From Actinomycetes bacterium (lineage in GTDB: Bacteria; Actinomycetota; Acidimicrobiia; Acidimicrobiales; JAMCPL01), in the NCBI GenBank assembly GCA_021841005.1, contig JAKBVZ010000032.1, forward strand, positions 11,410 to 68,133: a stretch of 56,724 nucleotides of DNA. Direction: 5' to 3'. The translations under genes were made by a program, and so were the position numbers. The notes under the pieces are model-generated. The model searched no databases. It was not told where the DNA came from and saw only the letters and a list, made by a program, of their open reading frames with translations. Below, piece by piece: positions 20,130 to 28,479 of this stretch (position 1 is the stretch's first letter; each line of letters starts with the position of its first letter).

Positions 20130-21485
20130 TTGAGTGTGCCACGATTTGAACCATTTTACGGAATACGTTACGCTCCTTCCATCCCTATAGGTGAGGTGAT
20201 TTCTCCGCCGTACGATATAGTAGATGATGCCGAAAGGAGCATCCTGGCGGCTCGGAATAGCGCCAATGCCATCCATGTAGAGCTACCTGCTGAACGGACC
20301 GGCTTTGCCGATCGTTACGAGTCGGCGGCGGATATCTGGACAAGTTGGCTGAGGAATGGGACCGTGCTGTACGATCATGACCCGTCGCTTTACGTCTACC
20401 GCATGACCCCTCCTAACGGAGTCTCTACCATAGGCGTGGTGGGTGCGCTTTCCCTGGAGCCGCCTGGCGACGGCATACTCCCTCATGAGGAGACTATTCC
20501 GAAAGACAAGACCGACAGGCTGGAGTTGCTCCGTCACTGCAGAGCCAACATATCGCCTATCTGGGGGTTATCACTCGCTTCTGGTCTGGGGTCTCTTTAT
20601 GCACCGGTAACGTCGGCCACACCTGCCGTCCGCGCTGTGGACGACGAGTCTGTCTTGCACGAATTATGGGTAATCTCCGATGTCAAGGTCACTGATTCGA
20701 TCTGTCGAGCTGTCGCAAGGGCACCGGTAGTAGTGGCTGACGGGCATCATCGGTACGAGACGGCACTCGCGTTCAGTGAAGAATCGGCCATGTCGCTGGC
20801 GCCGGCGACAGGTAGAGGCACAGAGTCAGGCCTGGCCTCATCGGCAGTTAACGGGCTTGCCGAGGGCAACGGTGTTCCGGGATACCGCACTAGCATTCCC
20901 CCTTCGGATGGTAGATGGCGGGATGCTGCGCCAGGGACAGGTGCAGGGATGGTGATGGCGCTGATGGTGGAGCTTTCGCAGGATCAGCTCTCGGTATTGC
21001 CTATCCATAGGATGGTGTCATTGGCGGCGCCGGATTCCGTTAGCTCGGTGGGATTACAAGAAGCATTCGCTTGGCAGTTCGAATTGAAAGATATTGGCCC
21101 ACTTTCCATTACAAGGGCCATGGAAGTGATCAGGGGAGGGCGCATGGCCATGGTATCGCAGGATGGTATGTGGGAGCTTGCAAGGCGTCGGCAGGGCAGC
21201 GAGGTGGATTCGTTTCTGGTAGGTATGGCAATTCAGGCCGTGCCCAAGTCTGTTGGCTGCGGAGAGGGCATTGACATATCGTATACACCCGATGTAGCTC
21301 GGGCCGTGGATGCGGTCCAGCGCAAGGAGGCTAGGTTTGCAGTACTGATGAGACCGGTTACGGTTGGGCAGATTGCGGATTATGCGCGCCGCAAGACACG
21401 CATGCCAGCCAAGAGCACGTATTTCTGGCCCAAACCTAGGACAGGCATGGTATTCAGGTCCCTGGATTCACCATCGGGAAACTGA
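20130..21485 (+). CDS. DUF1015-family protein
   Basis: A 451-residue soluble protein of the DUF1015 (SerC-associated, HipA-like phosphotransferase-related) family. Diagnostic features are the N-terminal PFYGIRYAP, VISPPYDIVDDAER, the HEETIPKDKTDRLELLR segment, and VVADGHHRYETALAF. The ADGHHRYETA core is highly conserved in the family, whose biochemical role is not settled. The start is TTG 20130 or GTG 20136 and no ribosome-binding site is evident, so a leaderless start is possible. It lies 50-190 bases upstream of the moxR region on the same strand. An internal low-complexity insert lies near residues 225-270. Confidence 0.82.
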   Translation: MSVPRFEPFYGIRYAPSIPIGEVISPPYDIVDDAERSILAARNSANAIHVELPAERTGFADRYESAADIWTSWLRNGTVLYDHDPSLYVYRMTPPNGVSTIGVVGALSLEPPGDGILPHEETIPKDKTDRLELLRHCRANISPIWGLSLASGLGSLYAPVTSATPAVRAVDDESVLHELWVISDVKVTDSICRAVARAPVVVADGHHRYETALAFSEESAMSLAPATGRGTESGLASSAVNGLAEGNGVPGYRTSIPPSDGRWRDAAPGTGAGMVMALMVELSQDQLSVLPIHRMVSLAAPDSVSSVGLQEAFAWQFELKDIGPLSITRAMEVIRGGRMAMVSQDGMWELARRRQGSEVDSFLVGMAIQAVPKSVGCGEGIDISYTPDVARAVDAVQRKEARFAVLMRPVTVGQIADYARRKTRMPAKSTYFWPKPRTGMVFRSLDSPSGN

Positions 21486-21538
21486 AGGACCTGCCGGATC
21501 GCGCTGTCATTTGCAGGACGGGCCACTAGTATGTATCT

Positions 21539-21673
21539 GTGGACGTCTCGAATGAATCGCCGCATGCAGATGAGCTTGTCGATGCTGTGCCCGGCTACGA
21601 TGAGGATGGGTTGCGGAGCGCCGCAATCGACAACTATGGTCGGTCAGTGTATTACCGGCAACCGGTGCAGTAG
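21539..21673 (+). CDS. Possible small ORF, in frame with moxR and ended by TAG
   Basis: A 44-codon acidic frame starts at GTG 21539 (M-D-V-S-N-E-S-P-H-A-D-E-L) and ends at TAG 21671-21673. It is in the same frame as moxR, whose GTG comes after one further codon. It may be chance, a leader peptide, or the remains of a longer moxR N-terminus cut off by an amber codon. There is no similarity I recognise and no good ribosome-binding site. Confidence 0.2.
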   Translation: MDVSNESPHADELVDAVPGYDEDGLRSAAIDNYGRSVYYRQPVQ

Positions 21674-21676
21674 TCC

Positions 21677-22678
21677 GTGCGTGAAGGCATGGCCAAGGGC
21701 TCGCCTGTGAAACTCACTGGTCGTGATATTGACAGGGACGGCCAGTATGATGACCGTTTCGCCTATGCAATCGAACTTGCCGGCAGGTTGAGATCCGCGC
21801 TGTCAGGAGTCCTGCTCGGTGCCGACCATGCAGTGCTTGCAGCAGTGCTTGCCATGCTGAGCGGCTCGCATTTGCTCGTGGAGGATGTACCAGGGGTAGG
21901 CAAGACGATCCTGGCCAAGGCGATTGCAATGGCGGTGCAGGCTTCGCATAGCCGGGTGCAGGGTCATCCGGATCTGCTCCCATCGGACATTACAGGCGTG
22001 TCGGTATACCTACCGGACAAGGGCTCGTGGGAGATCCGTAAAGGGCCACTCTTTGCCAGTATCGTTCTTTTCGATGAGCTGAACAGGACACCGCCACGCA
22101 CCCAAGCCGCGTTGCTGGAGGCCATGGCCGAAAGGCAGGTGACCATCGACGGTGACTCGTTGCCCTTGCCTTCACCGCACATAGTGATAGCTACCCAGAA
22201 CCCTCTTTCGGAACTGGGGACCTTTCCACTTGTCGAGAGCCAGCTGGATCGTTTTGGCGTATGTACCACGATAGGATATCCCGATGAGGCCACCGAAGTG
22301 GACATATCACTCTTTCACGGTGGCGAAAGTGCATTGCCTGATGTGAAGCCCGTGTGCGATGGCAACGGCTGGTCCTACGCCCAGGACGCAGTCAGGGCCG
22401 TCACCGTGGTGGAGAAGGTGGCGGAGATGGCAGTAAGGCTGTGCAGGGCAACGAGAACGCACCGCCATGTGATGCTTGGGGCCAGCCCTCGCGCCGCTAT
22501 TACCCTTACAAGAGTGGCGCAAGCATATGCGCTGGTATCCGGTCGCACCTATGTCATCCCCGATGATGTGAAAGCGGTCGCCTACGGCGTGCTGAGACAT
22601 AGGCTGCTGACCGACGGCGTATCAGGTAGGGAGGTGGTTGGCGACCTGCTTGCGAATATGGCGGTCCCACGGCCGTGA
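21677..22678 (+). CDS. moxR: MoxR-family AAA+ ATPase
   Basis: A 333-residue AAA+ chaperone-like ATPase. It has Walker A in DVPGVGKTILAKA (near residue 73), LLPSDITGVSVY, Walker B region VLFDELNRTPPRTQAALLEAMAE, IATQNP sensor 1, and the MoxR C-terminal lid (GASPRAAITL). MoxR proteins act with DUF58 and transglutaminase-like or von Willebrand partners to assemble or modify cell-envelope or metal-dependent proteins. Here the next two genes are just those partners, with four- and eleven-base overlaps, so the three form one operon. The start is taken at GTG 21677; ATG 21689 is an alternative. Confidence 0.9.
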   Translation: MREGMAKGSPVKLTGRDIDRDGQYDDRFAYAIELAGRLRSALSGVLLGADHAVLAAVLAMLSGSHLLVEDVPGVGKTILAKAIAMAVQASHSRVQGHPDLLPSDITGVSVYLPDKGSWEIRKGPLFASIVLFDELNRTPPRTQAALLEAMAERQVTIDGDSLPLPSPHIVIATQNPLSELGTFPLVESQLDRFGVCTTIGYPDEATEVDISLFHGGESALPDVKPVCDGNGWSYAQDAVRAVTVVEKVAEMAVRLCRATRTHRHVMLGASPRAAITLTRVAQAYALVSGRTYVIPDDVKAVAYGVLRHRLLTDGVSGREVVGDLLANMAVPRP

Positions 22679-23910
22679 GTGGCGCTCTACGTAAGTCGGG
22701 TGCCGTTCGCAGCAGCGTAGTAGTTCCCGGCCGGTCGGCGCCTCCTGTACCCGACCAGCGTAGCGATTCAGACACGACAGGGAGGAGCAATGTGGCTGAT
22801 ACCGTCATAGTGCGCTACGGTGTCTCCCGTCCTTCTAGAGGCCTCGTTCCGTTTCTTACGGCGATAGTCATACTACTTGCATGGGGTGGGGTGGCTCATC
22901 AGAGTGGATCGGGATGGGTACAGGTCATGGGCGTCGTGATTGGCGGTTATGCGTTTACTGGTCTGTTTGTTCCTGCGCTGGCCTGCTGGGGATTGCGAGT
23001 GCAACCTGTCAGCATTCCTGCCGATGTCATTGCCGGCGATGATTATGCAGTGGATCTATGCACCAACTTTTTTGCGCGCGTGCGGCCATTGGGGTTCAGT
23101 CGGGCTGGTGGTGGCGATGATGCCGGGAGCTCTAGGCTGGTTGCCGGTCGATGCTACAGCCGGGTGGAGCCAGTGGGTCAAACTGCTGGTACGTATTCCA
23201 GTGAAACCACGCGGCGTAGCGTTGCCGTCGTGGGTGAATCCAAGAGTATTGACGGGATGGCAATCCGTGGGGCAAGTAGCGGCCCTCTGCGTGTGCCGTG
23301 CAGGCTGACCAGCCTGCGGAGAGGGCTTGTGAACAGGCTGGAATTTGACGTTGCTACGGCCTGGCCACTGGGTATTCTGTGGTGGCACAAAAAGGCGACG
23401 TTTGATCTGGGATATCCTATCCATGTTGCACCTCGTCGGGGTCAGCCTCTTGACACAGATATTCTCGAGGGATCGTCCGGCGGCGACTTGTATGGTATGG
23501 CAGGTCGGCCAGGATCCTATAGGGGATACCAGAGAGGAGTCAGGCAGTACGTGCCGGGCGATTTGCCTCGAGATGTGCACTGGCCTGCGAGCGCTCATGC
23601 TGGACGCTTGATGGCTAGAGAACGTGAGATACAGCAGGGACAACCCGTATTGCTCGACGTGAGGCTGTCCGCGGACGTAGATGAGGCAGATTTGCTCGCC
23701 GAGCGACTGATGGGGTCAGTGGATTGGATGATCAGGTCCGGTAGGGAACTTGTCATGATCACGCTGGAGATGGAAGGGAGGATATGTCGCAGCGTGAGGG
23801 ATATCACATCGGCTGGTCGCCGCCTTGCAAGGGCTTTACCCGAATCGGAGAGTTCGAGTGCCGCATCATCAGAAATGGGTAATTCAAGGGTGGTACCGGA
23901 TGCGATCTGA
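22675..23910 (+). CDS. DUF58 domain protein
   Basis: A 411-residue protein with two adjacent hydrophobic helices (LVPFLTAIVILLAWGG and VQVMGVVIGGYAFTGLFV, about residues 55-105). A soluble C-terminal part contains the DUF58 signature YQRGVRQYVPGDLPRDVHWP with SAHAGRLMARE, which leads into a von-Willebrand-like fold. It probably bridges the MoxR ATPase and the transglutaminase at the membrane. The gene starts GTG four bases inside moxR. The N-terminal 50 residues, rich in Ser, Arg and Pro, are not conserved. Confidence 0.85.
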   Translation: MSGALRKSGAVRSSVVVPGRSAPPVPDQRSDSDTTGRSNVADTVIVRYGVSRPSRGLVPFLTAIVILLAWGGVAHQSGSGWVQVMGVVIGGYAFTGLFVPALACWGLRVQPVSIPADVIAGDDYAVDLCTNFFARVRPLGFSRAGGGDDAGSSRLVAGRCYSRVEPVGQTAGTYSSETTRRSVAVVGESKSIDGMAIRGASSGPLRVPCRLTSLRRGLVNRLEFDVATAWPLGILWWHKKATFDLGYPIHVAPRRGQPLDTDILEGSSGGDLYGMAGRPGSYRGYQRGVRQYVPGDLPRDVHWPASAHAGRLMAREREIQQGQPVLLDVRLSADVDEADLLAERLMGSVDWMIRSGRELVMITLEMEGRICRSVRDITSAGRRLARALPESESSSAASSEMGNSRVVPDAI

Positions 23911-26194
23911 GCGTCGGGGCACCTTGCGGGCACTGATTGCGTTCATTAAGCAGGCCAATTCATCCAGTGTACCCGAGCAGTCCTTGCCCTTACGGTTTGC
24001 AGTATGGGGAGCAGTCGTAATCAGCCTTGCCGCATGTCTTTTTGAGTCCGAGCTATCGGTACCATTCGTCATTATGGCCGTTTGCGGCATCACTATTGGA
24101 ATGCTCTATTCGTATATTGCCAGAGCACATTCGGATGGTTGGCTCAAGCTACTTCTTGCTGTCGGTGCGCTGGCGGCATTTGTCCATTTCTTTAACACAG
24201 TCTCGAACGAACGGGGGATCGTCACCATTGGTTTGGTTGAGGCTCCGCTGGCCGTGCTGTTCACGCTCATGCAAGTGCTGCACTCCTTTGACGTGCGGGC
24301 ACGGCGTGACCTCATGTTCTCGCTGGCTGGCTCAGCCACATTGATGGCGGTGGCGGCAGCCCAAGCAACCGATCTCACATTTGGAGTCTTCGTGATTTTA
24401 TGGGCCTTCATTTGTGGTTACGGCTTGGTCACTACGTGGGCAAGTATGTCGGGAGTACGGTTGGCAATGTGGGGAGTGCCAGTGGCTCTGTGGGCAACGG
24501 TGGCATCCATGCTGGTAGGTGTTATCGCTCTGGCACTATTGCCTCCGCCCCAACCCAATCATACGCTGGCATTTCCCGATAACCTTGCACACGATCTTCA
24601 TCTACCGCTACCGAGCGCCATATCCTCGGGTGGCGCGAGGGGAAACCTGCCGGCTAAACCAGGTAGTCCAGCAGGTCGCATTGGTATAGGAGGTTATCTC
24701 GGGTTTTCGGGACCATTGAATCTCGCAATACGCGGACAACTCGGTAACGAGGTGATCATGCGGGTGCGGGCATCAGCTCCAGGGTATTGGCTGGGTGAGA
24801 CTTTTGACAACTGGAATGGGGTCAGCTGGACACATGATACCAGGTACGTCACTAGCATCGGTGGCGGACCAGACTTTGTCATCCCCAGTGAGCTTGCGCA
24901 GAGATCGAGCCTGAATATTCCTGGCGACCTGCATTTTAAAACCAGCCAGCAGGACAGCGAGGGGAGTGCCAGCCTGCACGGTCTAGGGAGTACCGATGCC
25001 GGAATCCTGGATTCAGCCAGTGCGAGTACTGGCGGTTCCTCCGACATCCAGACGTTTTACGTGCAGAAGACGATTCCGAGTCTTATCTTTGGCAGCGAGC
25101 AGAGGTCTCAGGTGTGGTTCTCCGGAAGTAACCTGTACATTGGCCCCGGACGGTCGATCAGGACGGGGTATGCAATGGGCCCGGGAACCATATATACCGT
25201 GCTCTCCAACTCCAACAGGGCCACTCCTCAGGCCATGGAGGAAGTGAGCAGGTTGTCGAAAGGGCAGACGGCGTATCCCACTGGGTCGAAAGCCCAGGTA
25301 GATATCAACGGGACTACCGAGACGTTCATGGGTTCCATAGGATTGACGAGCAGCCAAGTGGCACGATATACTCAGCTTCCCGGCCCTGCACAGAGGTACG
25401 CTGCTCTGAAGAAGCTGGCATATTCCATCGTAGGTGGAGCCACATCGGTTTACGGAGAGGTGCAGGCACTGGAAAGATGGATGGGCAGGCACTTGAAGTA
25501 TACTACCAATATCCCGCCACTTCCCCCAGGAACCGATGCGGTCAATGAATTCATATTCCATACCAGACGGGGCTACTGTGAGCAGATATCGACATCACTA
25601 GCTGTCATGATGAGGCTGCTGGGTGTTCCCGCCCGTGAAGCGGTTGGGTACGTTCCCGGGCCGTACAACCCGATTACTGACCTCTACGATGTCCAAGCCA
25701 AGGATGCGCATGCCTGGGTGCAGGTGTGGTTCCCTGGACTTGGTTGGCAGAACTTCGATCCCACTGCCCATGTTCCACTGGCCAACCCGTCTCCAGGGTC
25801 GGTTTTGTCTGTAACTGTCGGCAGGTATTTGAGTCGGACAGTAACCGAGACAGCAGGTATCGTCGAAAAGCCATTTGTGTGGCCACCACTAATGGTGTTG
25901 GTCGGTTTGGCAGGGACATTTGTTTACTTGAAACGGCGCCCAAAGAGCGTAGTGGACAGAGCTCTCCGGAAGTTCGAGCGTAAGGGTGCCAAGATTGGGG
26001 TAGCACGCATGCCGGATGAGACCTTGAGGGAGTATGCGGGAAGGTTGCCTCATGGACTCTCGTATAGCGATCTGAGTAAGTTTTGCCAGCTTCTCGAGGC
26101 CGGTGAATACAGTAGTACCGATCTGTCAGACTTGGAGGTCGAAGAGTTGGGATGCCTGTCCAAACGTCTTGTCAAGGATATGGCGAGAAAATGA
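23900..26194 (+). CDS. Transglutaminase-like membrane protein (TgpA type)
   Basis: A 764-residue membrane protein. Six or so N-terminal helices (residues 25-230) precede an extracellular region with the transglutaminase core: Cys in TRRGYCEQISTSLA, His in AKDAHAWVQVWFPG and Asp in NFDPTAHVP complete a Cys-His-Asp triad. A further helix (PPLMVLVGLAGTFVYL) comes before a DUF4129-like cytoplasmic tail. TgpA proteins of this build are usually encoded with MoxR and DUF58. The substrate is probably a cell-envelope protein or peptide. The ATG at 23900 (MRSERRGT) overlaps the DUF58 gene by eleven bases; an in-frame upstream start at 23825 is unlikely. Confidence 0.88.
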   Translation: MRSERRGTLRALIAFIKQANSSSVPEQSLPLRFAVWGAVVISLAACLFESELSVPFVIMAVCGITIGMLYSYIARAHSDGWLKLLLAVGALAAFVHFFNTVSNERGIVTIGLVEAPLAVLFTLMQVLHSFDVRARRDLMFSLAGSATLMAVAAAQATDLTFGVFVILWAFICGYGLVTTWASMSGVRLAMWGVPVALWATVASMLVGVIALALLPPPQPNHTLAFPDNLAHDLHLPLPSAISSGGARGNLPAKPGSPAGRIGIGGYLGFSGPLNLAIRGQLGNEVIMRVRASAPGYWLGETFDNWNGVSWTHDTRYVTSIGGGPDFVIPSELAQRSSLNIPGDLHFKTSQQDSEGSASLHGLGSTDAGILDSASASTGGSSDIQTFYVQKTIPSLIFGSEQRSQVWFSGSNLYIGPGRSIRTGYAMGPGTIYTVLSNSNRATPQAMEEVSRLSKGQTAYPTGSKAQVDINGTTETFMGSIGLTSSQVARYTQLPGPAQRYAALKKLAYSIVGGATSVYGEVQALERWMGRHLKYTTNIPPLPPGTDAVNEFIFHTRRGYCEQISTSLAVMMRLLGVPAREAVGYVPGPYNPITDLYDVQAKDAHAWVQVWFPGLGWQNFDPTAHVPLANPSPGSVLSVTVGRYLSRTVTETAGIVEKPFVWPPLMVLVGLAGTFVYLKRRPKSVVDRALRKFERKGAKIGVARMPDETLREYAGRLPHGLSYSDLSKFCQLLEAGEYSSTDLSDLEVEELGCLSKRLVKDMARK

Positions 26195-26328
26195 CCTGCC
26201 CAGTGAGCAGGTAATTGTGTCCCGCTGTGGTAGGGCGAATCTCCCGGTCAGGGGGTTCCTCGGCTGGTTGCGCCTGCGATGGCAACATTAGTGGTAACGT
26301 GGATTTCGTTGTTCTCGAGGAAATTGAC

Positions 26329-26946
26329 ATGATTGATGGCATAGATCCGTCCCCGGTTCTGGCAGGTAGGCTTCTGGTTGCTTCCCCAAAATTATCGGAT
26401 TCCAACTTCGACAGGAGCATAGTGCTCCTACTCGAACACAGGCCCGAGGGTGCCCTTGGCGTAATTCTCAACCAGCCGAGTATCACCAAGGTGCATGATG
26501 TGCTTACTGGGGAGTGGGAGCCATATGTCGAGGTGGCACCTCCGGCTGTTGTATTTGCCGGCGGGCCGGTGTCGCCCGCGGCCGCTATCGGACTCGGACA
26601 CTGCTTGGATCTGGACGTGATGAACTTCCTCGATGGTGCGGGCAGTTCTACGGCGAGGGGACCGGTGAGCTACCTCTTCAACGGCATATGCGTGGTCGAT
26701 TTGAGTACCTCTTCCGAAGACCTTACGCCATCAGTCGATTGTATTCGTGTGTTCTTCGGCTATGCTGGATGGGGTCCCGGACAGCTGGAAAACGAGATTG
26801 ACTCTGGAGCTTGGATAACCGTCGAGTCTATTACGAATGATGTGTTCACGGCGTACCCGGAACGTTTGTGGCATGACGTGCTATTTCGCCAAGAGGGAGA
26901 TCTTGCGATCATGGCCAATTACCCGATCCACCCCAGACTCAACTAA
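26329..26946 (+). CDS. YqgE/AlgH family protein (UPF0301)
   Basis: A 205-residue protein matching YqgE/AlgH from its first residues: AGRLLVASPKLSDSNFDRSI, LLLEHRPEGALGVILNQPS, VFAGGPVS, and VFFGYAGWGPGQLENEI. The family's molecular function is unresolved; AlgH affects alginate expression in Pseudomonas. I choose ATG 26329 because CGAGGAAA lies 11 bases upstream. An in-frame start at 26215 adds an unconserved 38 residues. It follows the transglutaminase gene by 134 bases and is probably a separate unit. Confidence 0.88.
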   Translation: MIDGIDPSPVLAGRLLVASPKLSDSNFDRSIVLLLEHRPEGALGVILNQPSITKVHDVLTGEWEPYVEVAPPAVVFAGGPVSPAAAIGLGHCLDLDVMNFLDGAGSSTARGPVSYLFNGICVVDLSTSSEDLTPSVDCIRVFFGYAGWGPGQLENEIDSGAWITVESITNDVFTAYPERLWHDVLFRQEGDLAIMANYPIHPRLN

Positions 26947-27378
26947 CCAGCAGTTAACTTGGAAATCAGCATGTTGTCGTCACTCTGCCGGGGAGAGACG
27001 CCCACCTTTACCTTTCCAGGTGACAATCCGTTGCGTTGCACGAGGCGACTTGTCACATACGGATACCGGCGTGCAGTGCCGCGGTACTGGCGGGTCTCCG
27101 GTTCGCGACCCAGAACCAGCGATGTATGCCAGACGGTTTGCAATGTCATGTGAGTAGTGACGTCCACCGGATGGGACCGAGTGATGGCGGGCATTCCGGG
27201 TCCGTTATCCCTACCGGACCTATCTGCCGATTACGGTCAGCTTGAGCAATTTCCAGAGCGGTGGAATAGATCAGTATGTTGCCTGCCGTGCACGCAGGCT
27301 ACACGGTGTGTGGAGCAGTTGCACAAGGTGGCTGTGCTCGTTGTTGCTGTAGCGGTGCTAGTTGTCGTTGACGTGTTC

Positions 27379-27414
27379 GTGCCGCTGGTGCCGCTGGTGC
27401 CGCTGGTGCCGCTG
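27379..27414. repeat. 9-bp tandem repeat, four copies
   Basis: Four perfect copies of gtgccgctg followed by a broken one, upstream of tRNA-Thr. The hydrophobic or Ser-Gly-Thr peptides that could be read through it look like by-products of the repeat. Confidence 0.9.
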
Positions 27415-27455
27415 GTGCTACAATACGGGTACACTTTTATCGGCCTTTCGATGTG

Positions 27456-27461
27456 TATAAT
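27456..27461 (+). promoter_or_regulatory. -10 box of tRNA-Thr
   Basis: A perfect TATAAT lies 16 bases before the tRNA. The expected -35 position (ACTTTT) is a poor match to consensus. Confidence 0.45.
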
Positions 27462-27477
27462 ATGAATCGTCAAGGTT

Positions 27478-27550
27478 GCCCCCTTAGCTCAGTCGGCAGA
27501 GCACAGCCATGGTAAGGCTGGTGTCGTGGGTTCGATTCCCACAGGGGGCT
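27478..27550 (+). tRNA. tRNA-Thr (anticodon GGT)
   Basis: A 73-nt cloverleaf. The acceptor arms GCCCCCT and AGGGGGC pair perfectly. The D-arm is TAGCTCAGTCGGCAGAGCA. The anticodon stem CAGCC/GGCTG encloses loop ATGGTAA with anticodon GGT. The T-arm GTGGGTTCGATTCCCAC is standard. CCA is not encoded. Confidence 0.96.
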
Positions 27551-27891
27551 CGGTAGTGGTCAAACTCAGTAGACGAAGCCTAGGGTAATGGGTGCTACGG
27601 TCGAAAAGGAGCCTGTCCATTGCCAGGAGGGCTACAAGTAGTCGTAAGACTGCGAGAGCCGTTCTCTTGAGGGGTCTATGTAGCTACCTTGTGATTCCAC
27701 TTGAATGTCCATCGTGCTGAGCTTGATTGTGCTGAGCTTGATTGTGCTGCGCTGCGCGTGACTCGCTCGATGCGCATGTGGCACGCGACAACTGCATGGA
27801 ACTTCCTCTACTTGTAACTCCTCGGTTGAGATCTATGATGGCTCAATATATATCCTGACTGGTGCTGATCGGTCGGCTGCAACGCTAGGCC
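27551..27891. other. 341-bp region downstream of tRNA-Thr, no gene seen
   Basis: No gene or known RNA family could be recognised. A 15-bp unit gtgctgagcttgatt is repeated in tandem at 27714-27743, followed by a partial third copy. Confidence 0.5.
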
Positions 27892-28467
27892 TCAGCCACT
27901 GACATCATCAAAATCATCCGGCACATGATGACCGAGATCGAGACCATGATCCTGGCCGCGGCTTAGGCCGAGGCCGAATCCGGCCAGAAATGTCCGAGCT
28001 TCCGCCATGCGAGGGTAGCGGTTGGCCACTTTGTGGAAGCTGCGGGTATGTCCTGGTTCTACCAGGTGAGCCAGCTCATGGACGAGCACGGCATCGAGTA
28101 CCCAGAGGGGTACTGGTTGCAACCGGTCCGACACCCTGATCTCGCCACTATGGGGGCTGCAGGATCCCCAGCGAATGTTCTGATTGGTCACCCAGCGAAC
28201 TGCAGCCGGGCGTACGCTGCCGACGTAACGGTCCGCCAACTCTCTTGCTCGGATATCCAGATCCTGATTTGAATGACCATCTCTGAGCTGCTTCTTGCGT
28301 ATGACACGCTGCGCAAGATTGGTCGCGACCTCTGTACGCTCCGCCACAGAGAGCTGAGCTGGGACGAGCACGACGATACGTCCATCCTGCCATTGAGCGC
28401 TGGCGGTTTTCCGGCGCTTTGTGCTTGTCCGGATCTCAACTTCTGGTGGTGATGGTAACCCTTCCAC
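27892..28467 (-). CDS. YgjP-type zinc metallopeptidase (DUF45)
   Basis: A 191-residue protein with the DUF45/YgjP pattern: WVTNQNIRWGSCS, then EIRVSDRLQPVPLWVLDAV, then LVHELAHLVEPGHTRSFHK. The HELAH motif plus the downstream His gives the zinc site of WLM/SprT-like peptidases. The physiological substrate is unknown. The start is GTG 28467, 12 bases after the dGTPase stop, so the two are likely in one transcript. Confidence 0.85.
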   Translation of the reverse strand: MEGLPSPPEVEIRTSTKRRKTASAQWQDGRIVVLVPAQLSVAERTEVATNLAQRVIRKKQLRDGHSNQDLDIRARELADRYVGSVRPAAVRWVTNQNIRWGSCSPHSGEIRVSDRLQPVPLWVLDAVLVHELAHLVEPGHTRSFHKVANRYPRMAEARTFLAGFGLGLSRGQDHGLDLGHHVPDDFDDVSG

Positions 28468-28479
28468 CTGCGGATCGCC

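Larger units (their letters stand above)
26947..27477. other. 531-bp region without a convincing gene
   Basis: No reading frame here shows conserved features. It contains a 9-bp repeat (27379-27414) and, at its right end, a TATAAT box (27456-27461) before tRNA-Thr. Confidence 0.5.

Noticed and set aside
27157..27465. Frame with a very hydrophobic stretch (repeated Val-Pro-Leu) before tRNA-Thr
   Set aside because: The hydrophobic part is produced by the 9-bp repeat, and there is no start signal or similarity.
27551..27891. Possible structured RNA (RNase P, SRP or tmRNA) downstream of tRNA-Thr
   Set aside because: None of the conserved cores of those RNAs could be found by eye.
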